Positions 1 through 9,440 of a stretch of DNA of 64,000 nt are shown here, in pieces. Under the pieces are notes generated by a model. It saw nothing but the letters and a program-made list of their open reading frames with translations. It searched no databases and had not been told where the DNA came from. The position numbers were made by a program, and so were the translations under genes. Numbering within the stretch: the stretch's first letter is position 1; every line of letters starts with the position of its first letter. This DNA is from Apostichopus japonicus (lineage: Eukaryota; Echinodermata; Holothuroidea; Aspidochirotida; Stichopodidae), in assembly GCF_037975245.1 (NCBI RefSeq), contig NC_092564.1, positions 13,914,484-13,978,483 on the forward strand, in the 5' to 3' direction.

Positions 1-2
1 AG

Positions 3-881
3 CAGGTGCAGTTGCCACGTGACGTCCTCGTGGATAAATCTGATCTTATCGTCGCAGATGGCATACGTAGGCGTGTAATTAGAGTCTCAATGGTCCAAGA
101 ATCAGAACAAGAAGAATATATGGTGCCAAGCGAGAACTTTTCTCCAATAGGTCTTGCCATGAAGAGAGACACGACGTCAGAAGAAAATAATGAGTTATAC
201 GTCACTGATCTCACCAACGCATGCGTCCATGTCTTCCACGGTCCGCATAAGCTTCTGGAGAGCTTTGGTAAAAATGTTCTAAAGCGACCAACAGGAATAG
301 CTATTGACGATGATGGTTTTATATTTGTGGCTGATCACGAAGCCAAGAGAATCTTCCAGTTCAGCCCAGACTACGAGCTTGTGAATGATGACACACCTCA
401 TCTATTGTCTGGACCGCAACTCATGACGATTCACAAAACCGTCTCTTCCTTTGGTGCGGAATCATCTACCTTACTCGTTGCCAATCGCACAGAAAGTAAG
501 GTATCATTATTCAACATACAACAACCAACAGAGGGCGAACCTCATAAGAAATTAGTTCATATAACGGATCTGAAAATTGATATCGACGCCCTCAGTTGTA
601 AATTCGTCATGCCATTCAGCGTGGCGTGTGATCCTGACGGTCATATCTTTATCGCCGGTCAGGTCATGACGCAAAACGGCGAGAGAAAGGGTTTCATCTG
701 GTTCAAGGACATGAATAGTTCATTATTTGGAGGTTCTAAGATGATCGACTGGTCGTTCGGTGGCGGATTACGTAATCCGGGTGGTATGCGCATCGTGGAA
801 GAAGTTGACGGTAGATACCTCTATATAACAGACATGAGGGGAAAGAATGCCAACAACTGTATCAACAAATACTTACTTTAA
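3..881 (+). CDS. NHL-repeat beta-propeller protein, C-terminal part
   Basis: An open frame runs from the window edge to a TAA at 879-881 and encodes about 292 residues. The first bases (AG before GTGCAG) could be a splice acceptor, so this is probably the last coding exon of a longer gene. The clearest repeat is around residues 96-125: RPTGIAIDDDGFIFVAD followed by a conserved basic and aromatic stretch. This is the NHL pattern of a PxGIA strand, a D-G turn and a VAD/ITD strand. Similar blades are visible near residues 205-218 (SVACDPDGHIFIAG) and 258-277 (NPGGMRIVEE, then LYITD). NHL propellers bind protein or RNA, as in TRIM-NHL proteins, but no RING, B-box or coiled coil lies in the window, so the subfamily is unknown. 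The product lacks a visible membrane segment. Confidence is high that it codes and moderate for the NHL assignment. Confidence 0.8.
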   Translation, partial: QVQLPRDVLVDKSDLIVADGIRRRVIRVSMVQESEQEEYMVPSENFSPIGLAMKRDTTSEENNELYVTDLTNACVHVFHGPHKLLESFGKNVLKRPTGIAIDDDGFIFVADHEAKRIFQFSPDYELVNDDTPHLLSGPQLMTIHKTVSSFGAESSTLLVANRTESKVSLFNIQQPTEGEPHKKLVHITDLKIDIDALSCKFVMPFSVACDPDGHIFIAGQVMTQNGERKGFIWFKDMNSSLFGGSKMIDWSFGGGLRNPGGMRIVEEVDGRYLYITDMRGKNANNCINKYLL

Positions 882-1288
882 TAATTGGATAAAAGGTTCT
901 TAAAATTTAAAATCGCATCAACTTTACCATTCAGTTAACTCTTATCAAAGCGAACAATTAAGACAATGGTGGTTTACTGTATTATTGTGGGTTTTTTTAC
1001 TGCTCATTTTTGTTCTTTTCTTGTCTTCGTTTTACTGTAAAGCGGTGCGTGACGCAGTGAGCGTCGCTATATAAAATTATATTAATATTATTATTACTCT
1101 TATCATTATTATAAACAATGTCCTTAGTATCAGTTACGAAAACATATCATTGATTCATTCAGATTGAGGCCTCTGTTAAGCACATTTGTTTTCCATCGAT
1201 CATTGCTAAATATTTCTAAATTATTCAGATCCAATAGTACCGTACTATAAGATAGCGTCATTTTTTCTAGCAGCGCCCGGTTCATTCC

Positions 1289-1294
1289 AATAAA
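1289..1294 (+). terminator. Candidate poly(A) signal for the NHL-repeat gene
   Basis: AATAAA lies on the plus strand about 408 bases after the NHL stop codon and is the first canonical hexamer downstream. Its use is inferred from position only. Confidence 0.35.
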
Positions 1295-1780
1295 AAGACG
1301 AAGAGGAAACAATTGTAACAATTATAAGCCGTTTTTATATTATTAATATTCATATGACAAAATATCTGGGCAACGATAGTTTTAAATCCAAGTGGAACCA
1401 TCACTTACCGTGTTGTCTATTGGCAGAGGCGACGGAGGGTGGTTAAATGTGTTAATGTAGGCAGGGAGGGGGATACACTTCGAAGGGCAGTACGTGAAAC
1501 AAGTGACTTTGATTTGAAAGGGAAAACCAAAATGCAGTGACTAAATGGACCCTCTGTGCTTTCTGTGCCACAAATTCTACTATAAGAATTTTCTACCAAA
1601 AATATCTCACTTAAGACTTTATTAAAGACAGTAGATTTAATGAAGTTATTAGTGTCAAGCTTCGTGTGAACGCTTTGTGGTAATTGAATATTTCGTCTCC
1701 TCCAGGGGCTGCAATGAGTTGCCGGTGGTAACAATAGTCTGTTACGATAATGTTAACGTCAGCACAGACTCTTCAATACA

Positions 1781-1786
1781 TTTATT
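1781..1786 (-). terminator. Poly(A) signal of the lectin/PAN gene
   Basis: TTTATT on the plus strand reads AATAAA on the minus strand, about 160 bases past the TAA stop at 1946-1948. Distance and orientation fit the end of the lectin/PAN transcript. Confidence 0.55.
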
Positions 1787-1945
1787 ACGTCACTAAATAT
1801 ATATTATAATATGAGAAAGAAGAAACGTATCTATAGGCTACTTCAAACATTTTTCTTTGTTTTTAAAGTCTTTAATTGAAATGGCTTGACCTGAAGTAAA
1901 ATCAATTGAGTCGAACAGTATTGAATTCAGTAACAAAGTCAATTT

Positions 1946-2208
1946 TTAAGTGATGTAAAGTAAACTAAGACCTGACGATTGGCGATTTCTTAGTGCAGTG
2001 ATTCTGTCATCAATATCAAAGTCCTTTCCATATATTTGGCATTGGAAGCCTTCTTCGTTGATATTAACACAGAATGCAGAGCATTTGATTGGTTGGGAGG
2101 CACAGTACAATGCGCACGACATAACTGACGTTGACTGATATACCAGCAGAGGGCGCTCCATCATACACCAATTGTCATCATTACCAAAGCTACCATTCGT
2201 CTCACTCT
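1946..2208 (-). CDS. Lectin gene exon 5: PAN/Apple-like domain and stop
   Basis: The exon follows a long pyrimidine tract ending in TTCCAG. It encodes a Cys-rich segment spaced like a PAN/Apple module: C, then SCALYC, then KCSAFC, then QCQIYG. It ends LSLLYIT and TAA at 1948-1946. PAN modules mediate protein or carbohydrate binding in secreted proteins. The fold assignment rests on cysteine pattern and length only. Confidence 0.6.
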
Positions 2209-5200
2209 CTGGAAGAAAGAAAGAAAAGAAAAAAGAAAAGCTATTGGGTTTGTTTGATTCCGAAACCAATAGAGAGAATATATAATGTATAACTTAGTAA
2301 ATATGTAGGACATCAAAATAGCCGGATAAGTTATCGTAATGTTGTCCTCTTTGTTGGAGATAAGATATAAAAACCCCATTTTTGTCGGATTTTAGGCTTA
2401 TTTTCCTAACAAGAAAATGATGTTTCTTCTAGAGTAAAACTTACACAAAAACCTTCACTGACAATCGGGAAGGAAGCATATAGTCACAGTGTACACTGGA
2501 ACTAAGTACACGCAGGTAGTGCGTATGTAACATAGCCTACAGCCAGAACGTTTCGGTTACTATGGTTTACTGTAGCACATTTTGACTTTTTAGTATGGTC
2601 ACATACTGTCACATATGTGGCCTCACCACGGCAATGGAGTTTTAATCAAAATGTTCCTAGAAGCACTAAATATCGTAAATGTTAATTAAATTTCAAAGTT
2701 GTTCTGAAACTAAAATTCTACAATACCAGAAATTTAGCACCGTCCATGGAGGTGAACATTACTTTGGTGACATAACGTACATTCGTTCCAATTTTGTTAA
2801 AACATGAACTAAAGGATATTAACAATATGGAAAAAATATATATAATGAATAGGTGTTTTGAATTACCGTTCGTACTTTCTCTCAGTGTTATGAGTCTATA
2901 CGTCACTGTGGTAGTATTTCGAACTCGGCGTGGTATTGGTTGGTAAGAACAGTTACTGTTTAAGGCTACTGCATCATGGTTATGAGTAAGATTTCTATCT
3001 TCCCCTGCACTGGTGTCACGTGGCAGAGAAGTTGACGACTGGACCGTTCTCGATACGTCGGTCTTGCGTCGTGACCGTAACGTGGAAAATAATGGAATGT
3101 TTGGCGTAGAGTATGAAAGACTAGGCTTTTGGGACGAGGTCGTACTTTCCTCTGACGAAGTAACTCGGGGAAAATGTGCTCCCTGATTGGTTGACGGTGT
3201 ATTGAGAGTGACTGATGCCATCACTTCATATTCGGTGGGAGGCGTAGAACCGTAGGCTGATGTCGAAGGTTGAATTGGAACTGTGCTCGTTTCAACTAGG
3301 AGGGTGAAGGGTGCCACTGGATTGGTGGAGGGAGCATTGACGGATGTCATCGTTTCTGATCCAATAGTGGGCGTATAGTCGTATGGTGACGTCATAGGTC
3401 GATGCGACAGTGTGCTCGTATCAGTTTCCCCCAAGTGTTTCGTTGAAATTCCAGAATATGTTGTAAAGTCACTTTCAAGAGATGATGACTTCATAACAGG
3501 TTCCTGGCTACCATCTTGATGTGTATATTCAGTGGTTTCCATGTTAGTGAGTATTTCTGTTTGCAAAGAATATTGGGTATCTTCAACACTATTGGTCGCC
3601 AGAGCTGATCCTGAGGAAGTAATAAAATAAGTAAATTATAGAAGATATAAAAATGTTATACCCAGAACTATGTGACATCCTTCTGCTAATGTGTTGTAAA
3701 CAGTATTACTATATTGGGATGGTAAAAGAATACTATTTAGTTAGAAACGAGATTAAACTTGAATCGTTGGCCTCTAGATAACATGTCTGCTATATGACGC
3801 TCTAGTTAAGAGCTGGTCCTCGTATCCCATTATTTGCTGTAAATGCGATAGTCTTAAAAGATAGCGTAGTGTCGTTTATCTTTTTATGTTATTTCACTTC
3901 AGTTTTCATTTCCATATGTACTGAAGGTAAGTTACTCTGTTGTGAACATTTAATCAGTGATCATTCAATATAAGATGGCCATTATGCGTCGTTATAGTGA
4001 ATAGATAATACTCAAAACGTCACATAACTGAATCCTGAACTTTGGCAGGGTGTGGGGTGACATGCATTTGAGGGGGTGATGGTGTGGTTGATAAGGGCAG
4101 AGGAAGAGGGAGTACATCGTTATCACTGGTGCTACCACAAGCTACCAGCCGAGTCCCATTGCTGCAAGCTTAAGGCAGTCAATTTAAGTAAGTCAAATGT
4201 ATAACAGCCGAGGACGAAATGGTGTAAGACTTGTCAATTTTTACTAGTTTTATACATATAATTTTTGGCTTACATCATAACATCGAGCTTATTATCTGGA
4301 AACGACATATGTGTTAATAGAAATTATCAATTATTATCAAATTATCAGTTGTTAGCGGCGGAGAGTGCGTTTCACCTCTCAGTCACGAATACAAGGTAGC
4401 AGCGACAAAGGGCATATTGCTCGAGGACCCCGCTATTCCATGGTATTCTTTGCTTGTATAAGATGTGTCAGGGTTTATTTAAGCACAGAAAAAAATGACA
4501 GCTCCTCATCCCCTCTTCCTCATCTGGCTTATCCTAGAACGTACTAGATATAAAACACCTTATACGTTATTGTGGGAATTACTGAATAGCCTAGTTATGT
4601 TAATACTCTTAATTCGAACACCTATATACCACTCAATGTTGGGAAAGGCAGTTTTTTTTTATTACGACGGTGTTTCAAGGAGAGTCGAGAGATACAGAGC
4701 AGCAACACCCTGTCTTCCTTTCAACCCGTCATACCCCCTATATCCATAACTTTATGTATACATAGATATGCTAGGCGGGAGAAAGAAAGACTATGATGTC
4801 TCTTCGGCTGTGCTATCTATGTATTGCAGAGTACAGACAGGTCATGAATGAAATAATGAAGTTGATAAAGCAAACCATCTAGATTTATATTGGAATAAGA
4901 TTCAAAATCAAACTCCCAAACAACAAGGCCAATTAATATATAAATCTGCTAAAAGCATTCTTGTTGTCCCGAAGATCGATGTAAAAAAGATAAGGGCATC
5001 CTTGTGTCCCTATAATAAGATAGAGAGCATACTTTCTGTGAGTATATTTTGAGTATGAGTACAATGTCCCGAGAGCGAGTACAATCCCATGGGTACGAGC
5101 ACGATAGCAGAAAAAGGTATACGAGTAAGCGCAGGAGAACGGACTCTTGTACTCCAAGTTGGGTACTTGGCATGCTGGTTGTATCATTGAAAGCTTAGGT

Positions 5201-7370
5201 AAAACGTTGACTTAATGTAATTCATTATGCGATAGTCGTTTCTATAGTAACTGATATCTACTCACGGGACTCATTGTGACTCACTAAGAAATACAGTTGC
5301 CTAGTCTTACCTGATAGTTGTGTAGCTGATGGACTAGGAGAAGTCGCCTGAACCGGCGACTTGCATACTGCGTTTAAGTACACTCCTTCACACACGATCG
5401 GTATCCACCATTCAAAATCACTCGACATAGTCAGGCAAAGTTCCAAAGTCGTGGAAACAAATGAAATATCTTGGTAAAATGCTGGTAAGAGAGGAAGCAA
5501 ATTATCCTGTATGATAGTGTACCATAATTACGAATGATTAGCCTAGGTCTACAATAAATGAAAAATTGAGGCAGTACATATATGAACTGTGCCAAAGACG
5601 TCATGGATATTTAATTACTGGAGTGGTCTGAATTCCTGAGATATACTTGGGACTTGGTCAAATAGAAATACTTTCGTGATTAAAGAGTATGGCCACGAAA
5701 TGCCTGTAAAATGCCTTTAAAATGCCTAAATAACAGTGTCTTGCAGAGGATTTCAAAGATGGTGTGAAATCCTACATCATCCCCATACTCTTCCTCAAGA
5801 CTGATTGAAGTAAGAACATGAACCTTTGGAGGTTCCTGGGCCCAGAGGAGTGGTCTAATTCTGCTCCGACTGCAGGTAGAACATATCCCGACTGAAAGTT
5901 TTACAGCCAAAGACTATAGAGGTAAGTGGGAGGGGTGGGGTGGTTACGTAACACTGCATCGTTCGACGTGAGAAAGAGGGAAGAAAATGGCAAGAAGAAA
6001 AATTACAAATTAATTTTCTTCGCATATTTTACCCCATAATCCAGACTGGTTTGAATTTGAGTAAAAGTAAACATCTTCTTTGGGTTCTCCGATACAGTAG
6101 TAAGCCAAAGATGTTTCTTCCTTCCAGCATCCCAACCAAACAAATTCACTGGTTGCATGAGAGCCCAAAGCTGAAGTTACTTCGTTGAGTTCCTCTTCAG
6201 TGTGAAGAACAAGGAGGTCTGCATTAGGGTCACGAGTTTGACACATTTCAATAGCATCCCGCCATGTTGTAGTCGATCCCGTGACGTAATAGCAGTAATT
6301 TGCATACTCCCAATCTGCATTTGGGCAGTTGGTTAACGCATTCGGAAGCACAGAACCATCTAAGACACAATAATACACAATGATACACAATGCTGTTGTC
6401 ATATTGTCAAAAAAGAAAAGAAATTGAGAACAATTTGTGTTCAATGCCGTAAATTGTATTTGCTTGATGTTGTTTTTATAGATAATTTACTACATTTATA
6501 TGATTGTGCAGTAATAAATATGTGACTGTGCGTCAATGTATTCCATTAATTTGCAGCACGCAAGTAATAAAAGTAGCTGATGCATATACAGAATCAAATT
6601 ACTGGAAATAATAAACGAATAGAATGATTCAACATTCTTGTTTGTCGGATACTTTTTTCATGAGTTTTGCGCTAAAAGGGAGTGAGCTCAATTTTTGGAT
6701 ATGACTTTACAATTAATGATACTTTCTTTGCCAGTTTTAGCTTGCGACCTATTTCCTTCAGTTAACAATACGCTGATAATTAGAACATTAGAACAAACTT
6801 TGAGCTCAATAGTAATAAATACTGTCCCGGCTTTGACTAAATAGGTTATGAAGGCTAGTACACGCACTACTGTAGTACCCGATAACCGAACCGACTAGTC
6901 TGCACCTGTTAAACAGATACTTCTACAGCAAATATTTTATTGGCAACTGAAAGTAAAATTTTAACAACGTTCTTGAATTCCTAAGGTACCTTACTGTATT
7001 TGAGCACAATTTCGATCCCGGGTAAATTACAAATATACAGCAAAAGAGGCAATTTTTAAACTTTTAGCAAAGTACTAAAAGACCAAATGAAAAAGAATTT
7101 CTAACAATAATTAACTAAAAACAAAAGAGAAAGAAGAAAAAAGAAAGAATAAAGACCGATAATGTAGTGCCAACATGATTTTGAGTAACAAAAAAATACA
7201 AATTCTCCATCGGAATCCACTTTTTGAACTCCAGATTGAATTAAGTGTAACATCATCACCTCTGAATTAAATATTATTAATAAAAAACGTAATAAAATAA
7301 GAAAAAGGTGCATTTACTAACCGGCAAGTATCATCGTAGAAAGCAAAACAGCAATCCTGATAAAATTCAT
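1946..7370 (-). CDS. Secreted C-type lectin with mucin-like stalk and PAN/Apple-like module (five exons)
   Basis: Reconstructed as join of 7370-7322, 6359-6033, 5481-5311, 3610-2867 and 2208-1946 on the minus strand, 1554 nt or 517 codons plus TAA. Each junction has GT..AG ends, a pyrimidine-rich acceptor, and the same phase: one base is left over at every donor and two bases open the next exon. Domains in order: hydrophobic signal peptide (about residues 1-16), long-form C-type lectin domain (about 20-165), Ser/Thr/Pro-rich stalk (about 170-430), and a Cys-rich PAN/Apple-like domain (about 435-500). No transmembrane helix or GPI signal is evident, so the product is probably secreted. Family knowledge suggests carbohydrate or microbial-surface recognition. 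The EPN/QPD sugar-binding motifs are not obvious, so calcium-dependent binding is unproven. The stalk holds N-glycosylation sequons (NLT, NCS, NTT). The main uncertainty is whether all five exons belong to one transcript. Confidence 0.7.
2867..3610 (-). CDS. Lectin gene exon 4: Ser/Thr-rich mucin-like stalk
   Basis: A 744-nt exon with acceptor TTACTTCCTCAG just 5' of 3610 and donor G|GTAATT at 2867/2866. About 247 residues are dominated by Ser, Thr and Pro, with loosely repeated segments (for example STNPVAPF and STNQGAHF, PYDYTPTIGSE and AYGSTPPTEYE). This suggests internal duplication of a roughly 45-residue unit. Dense O-glycosylation and an extended stalk are the expected consequence. A basic cluster RSRRK in the middle could be a protease site. 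Confidence 0.65.
3611..5310 (-). other. Intron 3 of the lectin gene
   Basis: About 1.7 kb between the CTLD-end exon and the stalk exon. Short open frames here (4365-4749 plus strand, 4933-5187 minus strand) have no recognisable domain and no paired splice sites. I see no mobile element or strong repeat. Confidence 0.55.
5311..5481 (-). CDS. Lectin gene exon 3: C-terminal end of the C-type lectin domain
   Basis: The acceptor tract CTTCCTCTCTTACCAG ends at 5482 and the donor GTAAGA starts at 5310. The exon supplies the closing CTLD signature, FEWWIPIVC followed by AVCK, with cysteine spacing typical of the third and fourth conserved cysteines. It then runs into SPSPSATQLS, the start of the stalk. 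Phase matches exon 2 and exon 4. Confidence 0.7.
6033..6359 (-). CDS. Lectin gene exon 2: N-terminal two thirds of the C-type lectin domain
   Basis: The acceptor TGTGTCTTAG precedes 6359. The exon encodes the long-form pair of cysteines (NCPN..ANYCYY), the first helix with W-R-D-A-I-E-M-C, the LLVLHTEEELNEV helix-2 motif and the FVWLGC core. It ends at TGG G then GTAAAA (donor at 6032-6031). If the donor is not used, the frame continues seven codons to TAA at 6012-6010 and gives a truncated 132-residue protein lacking the last two canonical CTLD cysteines. Confidence 0.7.
7322..7370 (-). CDS. Lectin gene exon 1: start codon and signal peptide
   Basis: ATG at 7370-7368 begins MNFIRIAVLLSTMILA, a basic then hydrophobic secretion leader. 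It ends in a GTTAGT donor at 7321. A TATA box lies 57 bases upstream, giving a 5' leader of roughly 30 bases. The single base left over joins the next exon to read D-G-S. Confidence 0.7.
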
Positions 7371-7426
7371 GCTGGTGACCTTCTCTCGACTGAGAAATGT
7401 AATGCTACGCACTATTGCACTAAAAC

Positions 7427-7432
7427 TATATA
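7427..7432 (-). promoter_or_regulatory. TATA box of the lectin gene
   Basis: TATATA reads within CTATATAG on the minus strand, 57 bases 5' of the start codon. That places initiation about 30 bases upstream of the ATG. Identified by position only. Confidence 0.45.
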
Positions 7433-7803
7433 GCCGGCAAACAGTACTTACTTCTCCATAATTACACCTCTACATTTTAAGTGATTTAAGATTAAAGAGA
7501 GACAGAGGGAGGGAAAGAGAAAATGAGTGAGACAAAAAAAGAGTTATTGGCCTCCTTCTAAATCAATAGCTAATTGAAGAGTTTAGTTGATTGAGTTCAT
7601 TATTGGACTTTATTGTTTACTGTATTAATGAAGTCGACAAGCCTCTACACCGTAACGGATAATGGCAAATTACTTTGAGGCACAAGGTTGCCTCAATGGA
7701 TTAATAAGTATATCGCTAATTACGTTTCTAAAGATAACCTTGTTTGATTGAATTTTGTAAATTGGACTGACTGACTCTCGGTTGGACTTACAAGCTTGAA
7801 TAA
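7433..7803. other. Upstream flank of the lectin gene
   Basis: AT-rich sequence with a purine-rich run (GAGAGACAGAGGGAGGG) near 7496-7520. No gene, RNA or element is recognised. Confidence 0.4.

Positions 7804-7886
<83 letters not shown>
7804..7886. repeat. (AT)n microsatellite
   Basis: About 83 bases of uninterrupted alternating A/T except for one C near 7819. It directly abuts the 3' tail (on the minus strand) of the SINE-like element at 7887-8004 and may be that element's simple-repeat tail. Confidence 0.95.
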
Positions 7887-7889
<3 letters not shown>

Positions 7890-8004
7890 ATTCAATAAAG
7901 AATAACACACCAGAAAAATGCGAAGGTAGGAATCGAACCCCGGATCTTCGTGTCACGAACCGAAGTCCGTACCACTCAACCACCGTGATTCTTCTGGTGT
8001 GTTA
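7887..8004 (-). mobile_element. tRNA-derived SINE-like fragment
   Basis: On the minus strand this contains an A-box-like TGGTTGAGTGGT and, about 45 bases later, a perfect B box GGTTCGATTCC, the internal RNA polymerase III promoter of tRNAs. A tail (ATTTTTCTGG..TTCTTTATTG) runs into the (AT)n tract. The spacing and a long variable arm resemble a degenerate Ser-type tRNA head, but the acceptor stem does not pair, so it is not a functional tRNA. The segment is also bounded by 13-bp inverted repeats, TAACACACCAGAA at 7903-7915 and its complement at 7992-8004. Its sequence is shared, inverted, with the ribozyme element at 8079-8180. Confidence 0.6.
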
Positions 8005-8078
8005 AAGCGTATAAATTGGCTTTGAATAACTGTCATTATAGGGGCGTATTATCCAAGTGTTATGATTGATAATCACCT

Positions 8079-8180
8079 CGGGGTGCGATTCCTACCTTCG
8101 CCTGATGAGTCCCAAAAGGACGAAACCGGTCGTGAAGTGGAATTTTTCTGGGGTGTTATTCTTTATTGAATTACTATATA
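8079..8180 (+). mobile_element. Hammerhead-bearing retroelement terminus
   Basis: The segment from CGGGGT to the ACTATATA end matches the inverted SINE-like copy on both sides of the ribozyme. The left part (GATTCCTACCTTCGC) and the right part (ATTTTTCTGG, TGTTATTCTTTATTGAATTAC) are almost identical, with about 40 bases of ribozyme core inserted between them. Hammerheads of this kind are known from Penelope-like elements and small circular-RNA retrozymes in animals. No reverse transcriptase is present here, so this is a non-autonomous or truncated copy. Confidence 0.6.
8087..8144 (+). ncRNA. Type I hammerhead self-cleaving ribozyme
   Basis: All catalytic positions are present. Core CTGATGA is at 8102-8108. 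Stem II is GTCC/GGAC (8109-8112 with 8118-8121) closing a CAAAA loop. GAAA is at 8122-8125. Stem III is ACC/GGT at 8125-8130, and the cleavage triplet GTC ends at 8131. Stem I pairs CTTCGC (8096-8101) with GTGAAG (8132-8137) with one G-U wobble. After a small internal loop (8093-8095 opposite 8138) it continues as GATTCC (8087-8092) with GGAATT (8139-8144). The internal loop is where stem I normally contacts loop II. Stem III has no hairpin loop: ACCGGT is a palindrome, so efficient cleavage would probably need a dimeric form, as described for minimal retroelement hammerheads. Confidence 0.88.
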
Positions 8181-8333
8181 TCTGTCATACCACTTGCTAC
8201 ACATTCAATTCTTATTTACGCTTGCTTGGCTTGCATAAAGAGTGGTTATTCTGTGTAAAATTGTCAGATTTAAAGCGCCAGGAGGGTGTACACAACAAAC
8301 ACACACATAAAGATATATTTATATCTATGTAAG
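8181..8333. other. Unassigned spacer before the satellite
   Basis: About 150 bases between the ribozyme element and the first satellite-related sequence. No gene or repeat is recognised. Confidence 0.4.
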
Positions 8334-8465
8334 TGTGATTTTGTCGATTTTCGGCCAAGATCATGACTTTTTAAATTTCTCCGAAAATCATGCGTAGGCC
8401 ATGTGGGTCAACTCGACTACATTCCGGGTAATAAGATGCTATTATGTCGCCCTCAGTATATAAAC
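8334..8465 (+). repeat. Divergent satellite-related monomer, left border
   Basis: The sequence aligns with the 323-bp satellite in outline (GATTTT..CGATTTTCGGCCAAGATCATGAC, then an AATTTCTCCGAAAATC stretch) but is strongly diverged and lacks the short segment present between the two GATTTT blocks of the canonical unit. About 75 bases (8378-8450) match the right border at 54638-54712 much better than any internal monomer. Confidence 0.7.
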
Positions 8466-9440
8466 CATTGGAGTCTGCTATATCATCCTTTCCATATTTT
8501 TGGCCCAAATTTGAAAACTCTCATTTTTGGCCCAATTTCGACAATTTTGTAAGGCTATGATTTTGTTCGATTTTGATTTTGTTTGATTTTGATTTTGTTC
8601 GATTTTGGCCAAAATCACGACTTTTTGAATTCTTCCCAAAATTGTACCTGCGGTGTGTGGCGCCCTTTTGATTCCATTCCATGTGAAAAAGTGAAGTATA
8701 AACACTCATATTTTGGTGGAAAAATGATATTTAATAACCATATCTTGACGCCATTTCATATCAAATTTAAATGACTAAAGCTTTGTCGAATGCCACTTTT
8801 GTCTCGGAAAAGGCGTGTACAGGGTGCTGGGAGTCTGTTATATCATCCTGACAGGAATTTGAAAACTCTCATTTTTGGCCCAAATCCGACAATTTTGTAA
8901 GGCTATACCCTTATGATTTTGTTCGATTTTGGCCAAAATCACGACTTTTTTAATTCTTCCCAAAATTGTACCTGCGGTGTGTGGCGTCCTTTTGATTCCA
9001 TTCCGTGTGAAAGAGTAGTATAAACACTCATATTTTGGTGGAAAAATGATATTTAATAACCATATCTTGACGCCATTTCATATCAAATTTAAATGACTAA
9101 AGTTTGTTCGAATGCCACTTTTGTCTCGGAAAAGGCGTGTACAGGGTGCTGGGAGTCTGTAATATCATCCTGACAGGAATTTGAAAACTCTCATTTTAGG
9201 CCCAAATTCGACAATTTTGTAAGGCTATACCCTTATGATTTTGTTCGATTTTGGCCAAAATCACGACTTTTTTCATTCTTCCCAAAATTGTACCTGAGGT
9301 GTGTGCGGTGTGTGGCGTCCTTTTGATTCCATTCCATGTGAAAAGAGTAGTATAAACCCTCATATTTTAGTGGCAAAATGATATTTAATAACCATATTTT
9401 GACGTCATTTCATATCAAATTTAAATGACTAAAGCTTGTT
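8466..9440 (+). repeat. Diverged leftmost canonical monomers
   Basis: The first three units carry many private changes. These include expansion of a GATTTTGTTC-like decamer at 8562-8606, a duplicated GGTGTGTG at 9298-9312, and CTCTCA in place of the usual CTTTGA. Divergence falls off toward the interior, the gradient expected when unequal exchange homogenises the centre of an array. Confidence 0.75.

Larger units (their letters stand above)
882..1945. other. Non-coding interval between two convergent genes
   Basis: This stretch holds the presumed 3' untranslated regions of the plus-strand NHL gene and the minus-strand lectin gene. Short open frames on the minus strand (1130-1321, 1417-1734) show no recognisable domain. 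A strong minus-strand splice-donor-like site (CACG then GTAAGTGATG, boundary at 1409/1408) could mark a 3'UTR intron or an unrecognised exon. Nothing else stands out. Confidence 0.4.

Noticed and set aside
7920-7990. Functional tRNA gene
   Set aside because: A and B boxes are present, but the acceptor and T stems do not pair, so I treat it as a tRNA-derived repeat.
7720-8005. Open frames across the (AT)n tract encoding Tyr-Ile repeats
   Set aside because: Low-complexity translation of the microsatellite and the SINE-like tail.
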